Shown piece after piece: positions 45,172 to 53,340 of a DNA stretch of 64,000 nt. The notes beneath the pieces are model-generated. The model had not been told where the DNA came from, made no database searches, and was given only the letters and a program-made list of their open reading frames with translations. The position numbers and the translations under genes were made by a program. The stretch is from JANLYC01 sp963815445 (GTDB taxonomy: Bacteria > Actinomycetota > Actinomycetes > Propionibacteriales > Nocardioidaceae), in the NCBI GenBank assembly GCA_963815445.1, contig CAWFGV010000005.1, positions 186,001-250,000 of the forward strand, given 5' to 3'. Position 1 is the first letter of the stretch. Every line of letters begins with the position of its first letter.

Positions 45172-46515
45172 TCATGGAGACAGTCGGTGCAGATCTCGGG
45201 GGAACAGGGTGACCTCACGAATGTTGTCGGCGCCGACGAGCCGCCCCGTCCACCGCTCGAGCCCGATCGCGAACCCACCGTGCGGGGGCAGGCCGTACCG
45301 GAACGCGTCGATGTACCCCTCGTACGGCTCCTGGGGCAGGCCGCGCTTCGCGAGCGTGGCCACGTAGTCGTCGTAGCGGTGGAGCCGCTGGGCGCCGCTC
45401 ACCAGCTCGACGCCGCGGAAGATCAGGTCGAACGACCTCGACCAGTGCGGGTCCGCGGGTTCGGGGTGGCTGTAGAACGCTCGATGGTCGGTCGGGTAGC
45501 CCTCGACAACCACGAAATCGCTTCCGTGCTTCTCCTGTGCCCAGGCGCCGAGAGCGCGTTCGTGGGCAGGAGCGAGATCTGGCTCGTCGGCGGGGGCGCC
45601 GGCGATCTCGAGGGCCTCCCGGAAGTGGAGCACGGGGAACTCGTCGGGCACGTCCGGAACCTCGATGCCGAGCAGCTCGACTGCTCCCGGCGCGCGCTCG
45701 TGGATGGTCGCCACCATCGCTGCGACCACGTCGCGCAGCACGGCCACGACGTCGCGGTGGTCCTTGATGAACCCGAGCTCGACGTCGAGGGAGACGTACT
45801 CCGCCAGGTGTCTGACCGTGTCGTGCGGTTCGGCGCGAAAGACGGGACCGACCTCGTAGACCCGTTCGAAGACTCCGACCATCACCTGCTTGTAGAACTG
45901 CGGTGACTGGGCCAGGTAAGCCTGCCGGTCGAAGTAGTCCACGCCGAAGACGTTGGCCCCGGACTCCGTGGCGGACTCGACCAGCTTGGGGCTGTGGATC
46001 TCAGTGAAGCCGCTGTGGTCCAGCACGCGTCGGAAGCCGTGCAGCGACGCGGCGGCGAGCTGCCACTTGGCTTGTTGCAAGGGATGGCGCCAGGTCACCT
46101 GGGCGTGGTCGAGCATCGTTGGCAGGCCGGCCGTGATCGTCGGACGCCACAGCTCGATCGGCGGTGTCACGGCGGGGTCGGTCAACGCTGTGAACATCGG
46201 CTCGACCACCTCGACGCCCCCCGGTGCCTGCGGATTCGGGCTTGCCAGCCCCTGTACGTCGACGGTCGTCTCCTCCGTCAGCGTCTCGACCAGAGCCAGC
46301 GTTGCCTCGTCCTTGACGACGACCTGGGCCGTGCCGGACCGGTCGCGGAGAACGACGAAGGACAGTCCGGACAGCCGGCGTCGGCGATGGATCCAGCCGC
46401 TGAGCCGGACCGGTTGGCCGGGCTTGTCGGCGTACGTCGTCAGATCGGCGCAGAGCGTGCGCACGAGCGGTGTCGACGAAACTGTCGAAGCCGATGATGG
46501 GGATGCAGCAGACAT
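45172..46515 (-). CDS. aspS: Archaeal/eukaryotic-type aspartyl-tRNA synthetase
   Basis: This 447-residue class II synthetase is of the shorter archaeal-type group, without the GAD insertion of the 590-residue bacterial enzyme. It has an OB-fold anticodon domain (VRLSGWIHRRRRLSGLSFVV), motif 2 VGPVFRAEPHDT with RHLAEYVSLDVELG, and motif 3 FAIGLERWTGRLVG. It probably charges tRNA-Asp and possibly tRNA-Asn, feeding the amidotransferase route. The ATG follows a strong GGAGGT site. A T-box leader controls it. Confidence 0.93.
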   Translation of the reverse strand: MSAASPSSASTVSSTPLVRTLCADLTTYADKPGQPVRLSGWIHRRRRLSGLSFVVLRDRSGTAQVVVKDEATLALVETLTEETTVDVQGLASPNPQAPGGVEVVEPMFTALTDPAVTPPIELWRPTITAGLPTMLDHAQVTWRHPLQQAKWQLAAASLHGFRRVLDHSGFTEIHSPKLVESATESGANVFGVDYFDRQAYLAQSPQFYKQVMVGVFERVYEVGPVFRAEPHDTVRHLAEYVSLDVELGFIKDHRDVVAVLRDVVAAMVATIHERAPGAVELLGIEVPDVPDEFPVLHFREALEIAGAPADEPDLAPAHERALGAWAQEKHGSDFVVVEGYPTDHRAFYSHPEPADPHWSRSFDLIFRGVELVSGAQRLHRYDDYVATLAKRGLPQEPYEGYIDAFRYGLPPHGGFAIGLERWTGRLVGADNIREVTLFPRDLHRLSP

Positions 46516-46740
46516 GAGTTCACCTCCTGGGTCGGTAGCCCCGGAGATGTGGGCGACGGGCAAGTTCGCTGTGCCACCACACCTTCGCCGACGTGGCCGT
46601 CGGCCTCTGGTCGTGCTCAGCTCGGAAGTGTCTTCGCCTCGGGTCCGACGTCCGCCTTCTCAGCTACCGGCGGCTCTCTGTGCGTGCGGTGACCCGTGAC
46701 TACTCGTCCTCGTCGTCGCTGCAGGCACAGATTCTAACCG
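46516..46740 (-). promoter_or_regulatory. T-box leader (Asp), translational type
   Basis: On the minus strand the leader has an AGAGAG segment with a CCGCC/GGCGG hairpin and then GAAGACACTTCCGAG with a GAC (Asp) specifier at the complement of 46630-46632. The T-box bulge TGGCACA is at the complement of 46570-46576. It is flanked by TGTGG pairing with CCACA (helix A1) and GCGA pairing with TCGC (helix A2), which is the antisequestrator shape. The following CATCTCC (complement of 46543-46549) can pair with the ribosome-binding GGAGGTG (complement of 46521-46527). Uncharged tRNA-Asp would free the site. Confidence 0.8.
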
Positions 46741-46746
46741 CTACGG

Positions 46747-48498
46747 TCATGCCACGAATCCGAGGCCGTGGCGCCAGGCCGCCCGGAGCGGTCGCCGTGA
46801 CGTATCCGCTACCCAAGGGGAAGTTCGCACCCACGTGATGGGTGAGGTGTCGAGGTCTGGTCGCGTGGTTCGTGCACTTCCACCTCCAATCGAGAAGGTC
46901 GGCCGTGGCAGTCCCAGCCGCTCGGGTCCACGATCACGATCAGGGCATTGACGCCCTCGATCACCACCTTGACTCTGCTCCATCGCTTCGCCACGGGTCA
47001 CCACGAGAGATGCCTGATGGAGCCCTCCCGACCCAGTAACCACGGACGGCACAAAGGACACGTTGAAGGTCGGCAGCGGTGTCGTGGGAGATGTTGTCGT
47101 TGTGGTGGTCGTCGTCGAGGTTGTCGTCGACGTCGTCACGGGTCGGTGGTCGTCGTCACGGGGTCGGTGGTCGTCGTGGTGTCGGTGCTCCCGCTCGAGG
47201 AGCTCGTCGTGGTGGAGGTGGAGGTGCTGGTCGTGCCGGTCGTCGTGGTCGTCGTACTCGTACGTGGCCGTGGTCGGCACGGTGGTGTAGGTCGTGGTAC
47301 CCGTCGTGGGGTCGACCGCGGTGGTCGACGTGGTGCCGTCGGTCGACGAGGTCGTCGCGTCGGTCGTCGACGTCGCCGGGATCAGCACGGTCGGGAACGC
47401 GCTCCCGAGAGGGGGCGCCAACATGCCCGATCCATGCGACGGGGGTGTTCCACCCGGAGACTGCGGGCTGCCACCGGTCGATGCGTCGGGACCGGAGCTG
47501 CCAGATGAGCTGGACGGTGCCGGGATGATGAGACGTGGCACGTCCGAGGCGGTGTCGCGTTGAGCGCCACCCGTTGCGTTGATGATGACGACGGTCGCGA
47601 CCCCCACGGCCACGACACTCGCGGCGGTCGAGGCCCCAGCGACAGCGCCATGCGTGGCCAGGAAGTGTCGCGCCTTCCCGAGGATTGCGGCCACACCGAC
47701 GGCACTGCCACCGCCCGACGAGAGGTAGCCGGAGGCCGCAGCACCCAGCAGCAACGGCGCCAGGATGCCCGAGAGGTTGGAGTTGACCTCGGACAGCTCG
47801 ACGTAGACGGCCGAGCACCGTGCGCACTCGTCGAGGTGCTCATCCACCTTGGCGGTGTCGCGTCGGGAGAGGCCGTTCCTGACGCGCGCGCCGAGGCGCT
47901 CGGTCACCCAGCGGCACTCCTCGGCCGCAGTGTCTGCCATGTGCATCTGCAGATAGGCCTGGCGCAGTCCTTCGCGGGCGCGATACGCGAGCGCGGACAC
48001 GCTGTTTGCGGACATGCCGAGCAGCACTGCGACCTCGGCGGGCTTCTGACCCTCGACTTCGACGTGCCAAAGGACCAGCTGCCAGCGTTCGGGCAAGGAG
48101 CTGAATGCCTTGGACGCGGCCAGGTTCTCGAACTCCTGCACGGCCGGGTCCATGAACGGGACGCCTGGGTCGAAGGACTCCAGCTCGTCGGTCGGTCGGA
48201 CCCGGGCGTTGTGCCTGATGCGGTCGACGTGCAGCCGACGTACGGCGGTGAGCAGGTACGGCCGGAAGGCGAGGTCAGGGCCGCCGCCGGCGGACAGCAC
48301 CCTGAGGATCTTGACGAAGGCGTCGGAGACCAGGTCGTCCGCGTCGCTGGAGCCGGCCAGCTGACGGGCCAGGCGCAGGGCGGAGGTCCGGTGCCGTTCG
48401 AACAACATCCCGTAGGCATGCCGGTCACCGCCGCGAACGGCCGCGATGAGCTCGCCGTCACTCGGGGCGTTCAAATCCGACACCAGAGGGTTGTTCAT
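46747..48498 (-). CDS. ECF sigma factor fused to zinc-finger, membrane helix and Thr-rich tail; frame breaks in tail
   Basis: Residues about 1-190 are an ECF sigma factor: region 2 (LFERHRTSALRLARQLAGSS, SDAFVKILRVL) and region 4 (PAEVAVLLGMSANSVSALAY). Residues 190-240 hold a zf-HC2-like segment (DEHLDECARCSAVYVELSEV). A membrane helix lies near residues 290-315 (ASTAASVVAVGVATVVII), followed by a Ser/Thr-rich outer region. The tail reads in the wrong frame between about 47262 and 47135 (His/Asp-rich segment, EYDDHDDRHDQHLHLHH) and shifts again near 46985, where another frame gives RWSRVKVVIEGVNALIVIVD. So the extracellular part is frame-broken, while the sigma and zinc-finger parts are intact. 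Confidence 0.8.
   Translation of the reverse strand: MNNPLVSDLNAPSDGELIAAVRGGDRHAYGMLFERHRTSALRLARQLAGSSDADDLVSDAFVKILRVLSAGGGPDLAFRPYLLTAVRRLHVDRIRHNARVRPTDELESFDPGVPFMDPAVQEFENLAASKAFSSLPERWQLVLWHVEVEGQKPAEVAVLLGMSANSVSALAYRAREGLRQAYLQMHMADTAAEECRWVTERLGARVRNGLSRRDTAKVDEHLDECARCSAVYVELSEVNSNLSGILAPLLLGAAASGYLSSGGGSAVGVAAILGKARHFLATHGAVAGASTAASVVAVGVATVVIINATGGAQRDTASDVPRLIIPAPSSSSGSSGPDASTGGSPQSPGGTPPSHGSGMLAPPLGSAFPTVLIPATSTTDATTSSTDGTTSTTAVDPTTGTTTYTTVPTTATYEYDDHDDRHDQHLHLHHDELLEREHRHHDDHRPRDDDHRPVTTSTTTSTTTTTTTTSPTTPLPTFNVSFVPSVVTGSGGLHQASLVVTRGEAMEQSQGGDRGRQCPDRDRGPERLGLPRPTFSIGGGSARTTRPDLDTSPITWVRTSPWVADTSRRPLRAAWRHGLGFVA
47076..47262 (-). repeat. ACC/ACG triplet-rich low-complexity segment
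   Basis: The segment is dominated by ACC and ACG triplets coding for Thr-rich sequence in the sigma fusion gene. In one frame it reads TSTTTTTTGTTSTSTSTTT, in the annotated frame His/Asp-rich sequence. It is a likely place for slippage or for sequencing and assembly indels. Confidence 0.8.
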
Positions 48499-48639
48499 GC
48501 GACAAATGTGACTCTAGGTCACCCTTTCCTGACGCTGTGGTGTGTCGAGAGTATCTCGCCCGCACTTCCGCGTCATAGAAACCATAAACCGCCGTCTTCA
48601 CCCCGACTAGACAAGTTCCTCGCGGAAAGGGACGGCGGA

Positions 48640-49353
48640 ATGGTGCTGTTCGACATATTGCAGCGAAAAGGGTCCTCGGGTTCGGCCGCGGCGCGCGTTC
48701 CGACGGGGTTCGAGCCGCTCGCGGACGCCCTGCGTTACAACGGCGCCATCATTGCCGCCGCCCAGGAGATCGGGCGGCTGACCGCTGGTGACGGAGCGAC
48801 GCTCGACGATGTGTTGACCGACGTGGCCCTCACCTACCAGACCGTCTCCCATGCCGGTGAGCCTGCATTCGAGGTCGTCCGCGCGATCTCCACGGCCTGG
48901 GCCGACGCGTCGCTGCGTTTCCTGCACGCTGTCTCCTGCGAGGACCCGCTCACGGGGCTGGCGTCGATGGCGCACGTGCGCTCGAAGGTGCTGGAGACGT
49001 ATCGCGAGCAGGCTCGCAGTGGTGCCAGCACCGCCTCCCACGCTCTCGTCGTCGTCGAGATCGACCCCGCCTGGAGTCCCATGTCGCACTTCGACCGCGT
49101 GCTGCGTCTGGTCGATGTCGCCGAGTGCCTGCGCCGGGTCTACACCGGTGACGAGTCCATCGGGCGTGTCACGGTCTCGCGGGCCGTGGCCGTCGTCCGT
49201 CGCGACGACCGCCTCGGTGCGAGTCTGGCTGCGCTGCGCGGGCTGCTCGACGACTGGCAGGCGGAGGGCGGCATCGCGACCCGAGTGTGGGTCGAAGGTC
49301 TGCCGGCGAGCCAGGAGTCGGCCGACATCGTTCTCGACGAGCTCGCCCGCTGA
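48640..49353 (+). CDS. GGDEF-like protein, probably inactive
   Basis: This 237-residue protein from the ATG at 48640 has an N-terminal helical domain and a C-terminal half opening DPLTGLASMAHVRSKVLETY, the first strand and helix of a diguanylate-cyclase (GGDEF) domain. The GG-D/E-E-F active-site loop is not seen; the corresponding place reads VSRAVAVVRRDDRLGASLAA. It is therefore likely a receptor or degenerate enzyme. It is divergent from the sigma fusion gene, and the 141-base gap between holds their promoters. Confidence 0.7.
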   Translation: MVLFDILQRKGSSGSAAARVPTGFEPLADALRYNGAIIAAAQEIGRLTAGDGATLDDVLTDVALTYQTVSHAGEPAFEVVRAISTAWADASLRFLHAVSCEDPLTGLASMAHVRSKVLETYREQARSGASTASHALVVVEIDPAWSPMSHFDRVLRLVDVAECLRRVYTGDESIGRVTVSRAVAVVRRDDRLGASLAALRGLLDDWQAEGGIATRVWVEGLPASQESADIVLDELAR

Positions 49354-49427
49354 GACCGGAGCTGCCCCAACCACCAAGCTGAGTTGCTACGGCCCCTGTC
49401 GTCGGTGCGCTGTGACAGGCTGTCGGT

Positions 49428-50207
49428 ATGTGTGGGCGATACGCGTCGAGCCGACGTCCCGAAGACCTCGTCGAGGAGTTCGAGGTCGACCACAACATGG
49501 TCAAGGAGTCGCTCGAGCCTGACTACAACGTCGCGCCGACCAAGCCGGTCTACGCCGTCATGGACCGTGTCCCGCGCGACGCTCCGAAGGACGGTCCCCC
49601 CGAGCGGCGCCTGACCACGGTGCGCTGGGGGCTCATCCCCTCCTGGGCGAAGGACACGTCGATCGGCAACCGGATGATCAACGCGCGCGTCGAGACCCTG
49701 GCTCAGAAGCCCGCCTTCAAACGAGCCCTCGCCAAGCGGCGTTGCCTGTTACCGGCAGACGGCTACTACGAGTGGTATCCGACCGAACGGCTCGGCAAGT
49801 CCGGCAAACCGCTCAAGCAGCCCTTCTTCATCCACCCGGCCGATGGCGGGATCATGGCGATGGCAGGCCTGTACGAGATCTGGCGCAATCGAGAGGTTCC
49901 GGAGGATGACCCCGGCGCCTTCGTGTGGTCGGCGACCGTGATCACCACGACTGCCGAGGACGCGGTCGGGCACATTCACGACCGGATGCCCATGCTCGTC
50001 GAGGCCGGTCGGTACGACGCCTGGCTCGACGCCACGATCGACGACCCTGGAGACCTGGCAGGACTGCTCGTGCCGGCCGCGCCCGGCCGGCTCGAGGCCT
50101 ACCCGGTGGCCACCGACGTCAACAACGTGCGCAACAACGGTCGGGCCCTCACCGCGCCGATCCCGGTCGAGGGGATGGAGGCGGTCACCGCCGCCGGTGG
50201 CCGATGA
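49428..50207 (+). CDS. SRAP/HMCES-type abasic-site processing protein
   Basis: This 259-residue SRAP protein begins MCGRYASS, where Cys2 forms the thiazolidine link to an abasic site in single-stranded DNA. Other active residues are seen: NARVET (Asn and Glu) and HDRMPMLVE (His). The core GYYEWYP and the ligands are intact. It protects abasic sites at replication forks. The gene overlaps the downstream hydrolase by ATGA. Confidence 0.94.
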   Translation: MCGRYASSRRPEDLVEEFEVDHNMVKESLEPDYNVAPTKPVYAVMDRVPRDAPKDGPPERRLTTVRWGLIPSWAKDTSIGNRMINARVETLAQKPAFKRALAKRRCLLPADGYYEWYPTERLGKSGKPLKQPFFIHPADGGIMAMAGLYEIWRNREVPEDDPGAFVWSATVITTTAEDAVGHIHDRMPMLVEAGRYDAWLDATIDDPGDLAGLLVPAAPGRLEAYPVATDVNNVRNNGRALTAPIPVEGMEAVTAAGGR

Positions 50208-50836
50208 GCACCGAGGTCCGGGTCGTTGAGACCGTTCACGGAGACGCCCGGCTGCACGTCGACCGCGCCCGACGTCCGGTGGCCACGTTGGTCCTGGGCC
50301 ACGGCGCCGGCAGGGGCGAGGACTCACCTGATCTGGTCGCACTGGCTGAGGCCCTGCCGCGGCAAGGTATCTCGGTGTTCCGGATCGAGCAGCCGTGGCA
50401 CGTGGCGGGCAAGCGGGTGGCGGCCAGGCCCGCTGTGCTGGACGACGCCACCCGAAGCTGTGTCGACGCGATCCGCGTGCGGACGCCGATCGTGCTCGGC
50501 GGACGTAGCGCCGGAGCCAGGGTGGCGTGCCGCTCCGCGCTGGCTCTGGGGGCGGTCGGATGCCTTGCGCTGGCATTTCCGCTGCACCCTCCCGGTCGTC
50601 CCGAGGCGAGTCGCGTGGCCGAGCTGCTCGGAGCCGGCGTACCGACGTTCGTGGTCCAAGGGGAGCGAGACGTCTTCGGGTCACCCGAGAACTTCCCCGA
50701 CGGCATCGAGCTCACGGCGATCCCTGACGCTGACCACGGTTTCAAAGTCCCCAAGAGTGCGGCGCTGACCCAGGACGAGACGTTGGCGCTGGTGGTCGAG
50801 GCGGTCGTCGAGTGGGTGACGGCCCGGATCGGCTGA
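50204..50836 (+). CDS. Alpha/beta hydrolase (KANL3/Tex30-like)
   Basis: This 210-residue hydrolase has LVLGHGAGRGEDSP (oxyanion loop), the nucleophile elbow LGGRSAGARVACRSAL (Ser), FVVQGERDVFG (Asp) and PDADHGFKVPKS (His). It belongs to the short dienelactone-hydrolase-like group of unknown substrate. It is coupled to the SRAP gene. Downstream lies the SigR promoter. Confidence 0.88.
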   Translation: MSTEVRVVETVHGDARLHVDRARRPVATLVLGHGAGRGEDSPDLVALAEALPRQGISVFRIEQPWHVAGKRVAARPAVLDDATRSCVDAIRVRTPIVLGGRSAGARVACRSALALGAVGCLALAFPLHPPGRPEASRVAELLGAGVPTFVVQGERDVFGSPENFPDGIELTAIPDADHGFKVPKSAALTQDETLALVVEAVVEWVTARIG

Positions 50837-50844
50837 CGGTGCCG

Positions 50845-50871
50845 GGGAATGATCGAGCAGCGCGGCTGGTT
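50845..50871 (+). promoter_or_regulatory. SigR-type autoregulatory promoter
   Basis: GGGAAT at 50845-50850, an 18-base spacer and GTT at 50869-50871 match the SigR consensus GGAAT-N18-GTT exactly. It lies eight bases after the preceding gene's stop and about 46 bases before the first usable ATG of sigR. It should drive sigR-rsrA under disulfide stress. Confidence 0.82.
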
Positions 50872-50917
50872 GGCACCCACGAACGATCGCACGACACCAC
50901 GAGGAGGCCCGGTCCAG

Positions 50918-51637
50918 ATGCTCAGCGTCGCCGACGTACCGGCGCCCATCGGCCGTAGCCGGGTCGACGGAGTGCTCGAGGAGATCGAGCGTCGGGAATG
51001 GCCGCTAGTCTTGCCAGTAATGACACCCTCACCCGAGACCGACGTCGAGACGGTCGAAGAGCGCACCGCTCGGTTCGAGCGCGACGCCATGGTCTACATC
51101 GACCAGCTGTATTCCGCCGCGATGCGGATGACGCGCAACCCCCACGACGCAGAAGATCTCGTCCAGGAGACCTACGCCAAGGCGTTCGCTGCCTTCCACC
51201 AGTTCAAGGAAGGCACCAACCTCAAGGCATGGCTCTACCGGATCCTCACCAACGCGTTCATCAACGGCTACCGCAAGAAGCAGCGCCAACCGATCCAGGA
51301 CTCGCACGAGAACATCGAGGACTGGCAGCTGGCTCGTGCCGAGACCCACACACCGACCGGCCTGAAGTCCGCCGAGGCCGAGGCGCTCGAGCATCTACCG
51401 GACAGTGCCGTCAAGGATGCGCTGCAGGAGATCCCTGAGGACTTCCGGCTGGCGGTCTATCTCGCTGACGTCGAGGGGTTCGCCTACAAAGAGATCGCCG
51501 AGATCATGGGAACGCCAGTCGGCACCGTGATGTCGCGCCTGCACCGCGGTCGTAACCAGCTCCGGGGCCTCTTGGGCGACTATGCCCGAGAGCGCGGCAT
51601 GTCCGTGCCGGAGCGCGAAGCGGAGGTCAGGTCATGA
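50918..51637 (+). CDS. sigR: ECF sigma factor SigR (thiol-oxidative stress)
   Basis: This ECF sigma factor is a clear SigR: ERTARFERDAMVYIDQLYSA, RNPHDAEDLVQETYAKAFAA and, in region 4, YKEIAEIMGTPVGTVMSRLH. Two starts are plausible. ATG 50918, with GAGGAGG ten bases upstream, gives 239 residues. ATG 51020 gives 205 residues, the usual core. In Streptomyces a longer unstable isoform made from the autoregulated promoter is known, so both may be used here. It overlaps rsrA by ATGA. Confidence 0.93.
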   Translation: MLSVADVPAPIGRSRVDGVLEEIERREWPLVLPVMTPSPETDVETVEERTARFERDAMVYIDQLYSAAMRMTRNPHDAEDLVQETYAKAFAAFHQFKEGTNLKAWLYRILTNAFINGYRKKQRQPIQDSHENIEDWQLARAETHTPTGLKSAEAEALEHLPDSAVKDALQEIPEDFRLAVYLADVEGFAYKEIAEIMGTPVGTVMSRLHRGRNQLRGLLGDYARERGMSVPEREAEVRS

Positions 51638-51912
51638 GCTGCGGCAAGCACCACGACGTCGACTGCAATGAGATCCTCGACCGCGTCTACGTGTTCATCG
51701 ACAACGAGCTCGACGGCGCGAGCTGTGAGCAGATCCAGACCCATCTCGACGAATGCGGACCCTGCCTCCGTGAGGTCGACCTCGAGCGCATGGTCAAGGC
51801 ACTCGTGGCGCGTTCCTGCACTGAGCAGGCACCGGTCGAGCTGCGCCAGCGGGTGATGTTCTCCATTCGCCAGGTGCAGATCGAGATCGGTGAGGGCCGA
51901 GAGCTGCACTGA
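51634..51912 (+). CDS. rsrA: Anti-sigma factor RsrA (zinc, redox-sensitive)
   Basis: This 92-residue ZAS-family protein binds and inhibits SigR. Cys11, His37, Cys41 and Cys44 (THLDECGPC) are at the same positions as the zinc ligands and redox switch of S. coelicolor RsrA. Disulfide formation releases SigR, and the start overlaps the sigR stop. It is complete, with the charged C-terminal helix VMFSIRQVQIEIGEGRE. Confidence 0.95.
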   Translation: MSCGKHHDVDCNEILDRVYVFIDNELDGASCEQIQTHLDECGPCLREVDLERMVKALVARSCTEQAPVELRQRVMFSIRQVQIEIGEGRELH

Positions 51913-52008
51913 CCTCGATACCGTTGCTCCAAACGATCCGATGCTGACGTGGCATCGACCATCGATCGACCCGAGCGCGGGGCCTCCTGATTGCGCTGGA
52001 CGAGAAAG

Positions 52009-52035
52009 GCCCCGCTCCCTCAGGGAGAGCGGGGC
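52009..52035. terminator. Terminator hairpin between rsrA and bL37
   Basis: GCCCCGCT pairs with AGCGGGGC, and inner CCC pairs with GGG, with a short loop. The stem lies in the 150-base gap between the convergent rsrA and bL37 genes and can end both transcripts. Confidence 0.8.
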
Positions 52036-52065
52036 TCTTCGACGTCGTACGTCAACGGCCTCAGA

Positions 52066-52140
52066 TCAGGCGTTGGGGCGCTTGCCGTGGTTGGCCTTGT
52101 TCTTGCGGCGGGAACGGCGCTTGCGTCCGGTCTTGCCCAT
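52066..52140 (-). CDS. Ribosomal protein bL37
   Basis: This 24-residue, very basic protein (MGKTGRKRRSRRKNKANHGK, ending RPNA) matches the actinobacterial large-subunit protein bL37. The ATG at 52140 is preceded by GAGGAGG. It is too short to be found by length-based gene calling. It stands alone between a terminator and a hotdog-fold gene. Confidence 0.9.
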   Translation of the reverse strand: MGKTGRKRRSRRKNKANHGKRPNA

Positions 52141-52245
52141 CTGGTCCTCCTCGTTGCGGAATGTGATGCCCGGTCTTGGCGCGTGTCTCGAGACGGGTCG
52201 GTCCCGCTAGTGTCGCAGATGCACCCCGCGAAGGAGGAATCCGCG

Positions 52246-52650
52246 ATGACCCGAACATCCGGCGAGGGTCTCCGACCCGGCCTGAGCGCTTCGGTGGAGC
52301 ACGTGGTGACGGCGGCCGACACCGCGGCCGCCCTCGGCTCAGGCGACCTGCCGGTGCTCGGGACTCCACGCCTGTTGGCCTGGCTGGAGGAAGCCACCTG
52401 TGCCGCCATCGGGTCGTGTGTCAGTGAGGGGGACACGTCGGTCGGTACCCGGATGAACTTGGAGCATGTGCGGGCCAGCGCGGTCGGGGCCGCCGTCGTG
52501 ACCCGTTGCGAACTGGTCCACGTGGACGGTCGGTTGCTGCGGTTCCAGGTCGAGGCCGCCCAGGCTGACGGAGTAGTGGTCGCGCACGGCGAGATCACCC
52601 GCATCGTCGTCGCCTCGGCCCGCTTCCTCGCGCGGTCCGCGCTTGCCTAG
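52246..52650 (+). CDS. Hotdog-fold thioesterase (FlK-like)
   Basis: This 134-residue protein from the ATG at 52246 (preceded by AAGGAGG) has the hotdog features SASVEHVVTAADTAAALGSG, LLAWLEEATCAAIG and TSVGTRMNLEHVRASAVG. FlK-type enzymes hydrolyse fluoroacetyl-CoA or similar short acyl-CoA thioesters. The substrate is unknown. The stop TAG at 52648 lies inside the palindrome that follows. Confidence 0.83.
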   Translation: MTRTSGEGLRPGLSASVEHVVTAADTAAALGSGDLPVLGTPRLLAWLEEATCAAIGSCVSEGDTSVGTRMNLEHVRASAVGAAVVTRCELVHVDGRLLRFQVEAAQADGVVVAHGEITRIVVASARFLARSALA

Positions 52651-52682
52651 TTCACAAGCCAGGTGGCTTGTGAACTAGGCAA
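52643..52682. terminator. Palindromic bidirectional terminator, copy 2
   Basis: Arms of 19 bases (TTGCCTAGTTCACAAGCCA and its complement) surround GG. Unlike copies 1 and 3, the outer CGT is partly changed on the left side. It lies between the convergent hotdog and DUF4232 genes and contributes the TAG stop of the former. Confidence 0.85.
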
Positions 52683-52743
52683 ACGCGACTAGGTAGCTGC
52701 GTACCTGCCTCAGTAGCTCTCGGGGCGGGCTCGGTCCGGCCCG

Positions 52744-53277
52744 TCAGCGGCGGACCGGCCAGACCAGGCTGCGGCCGTAACGTGTGGTGCACTCCGGCTG
52801 GTCCCACTTCAGGTATGACGCCGACGCCGTGCCGACGCGCACCCGGATCTGGTGGGCGTTGTGGGCCAGACAGTCGATCGGCGGGAAATTGCCGGGGTTG
52901 GGGATCTGGAGCACCGTGCGCGCCGCCTCACCAGGGGCCAGGGTCTGCGGGTGGTGCTTGCGCGTGTTGTGGCTGGCGGGCCAACCGATCAGGTGGTGGT
53001 GGCGATTGACGTACTCCACCAACGGATAGCCACCGATCCGGCAAGTGGCTGCCCCGGTGTTGCGCAACCGGATGGTCTGGTATGCCGACCCGGCCGCCGC
53101 CCCGACGCGGCCCAGCTCGGCCCGGATCGACGTGCAGGCAGGTGGCGGCGAGGTACTGCCGACCGCCGACGGCGCCGAGCCCGGCACCAGGATCATGGCG
53201 CCGAGGGCGAACGCCCCGGCCACGGCGAGGGCCGGACGATGACGGGCCGGCGACCGCACTGCTCGTTGGATGTTCAT
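52744..53277 (-). CDS. Secreted DUF4232 protein
   Basis: This 177-residue protein has a signal peptide (LAVAGAFALGAMILVPGSAP, cleavage near residue 40). The DUF4232 domain follows, with ACTSIRAELGRVGAAAGSAY and RNTGAATCRIGGYPLVEY and two conserved Cys that may form a disulfide. A further Cys pair is near the C-terminus. It is a small beta-sandwich protein outside the cell, function unknown, often lipoprotein-like in relatives. There is no lipobox here. Confidence 0.85.
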   Translation of the reverse strand: MNIQRAVRSPARHRPALAVAGAFALGAMILVPGSAPSAVGSTSPPPACTSIRAELGRVGAAAGSAYQTIRLRNTGAATCRIGGYPLVEYVNRHHHLIGWPASHNTRKHHPQTLAPGEAARTVLQIPNPGNFPPIDCLAHNAHQIRVRVGTASASYLKWDQPECTTRYGRSLVWPVRR

Positions 53278-53340
53278 GGCTTCTCCTCGAGGTGTCGTGA
53301 CTTCCCAAGGACGCCTGCGGGAGATGGCCGGTTGCCCTGC

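Noticed and set aside
50994..51020. Second GGGAAT followed by GTAATG as another SigR promoter
   Set aside because: The spacer is 17 bases and the -10 would overlap the short-form start codon. The upstream site has the exact 18-base spacer.
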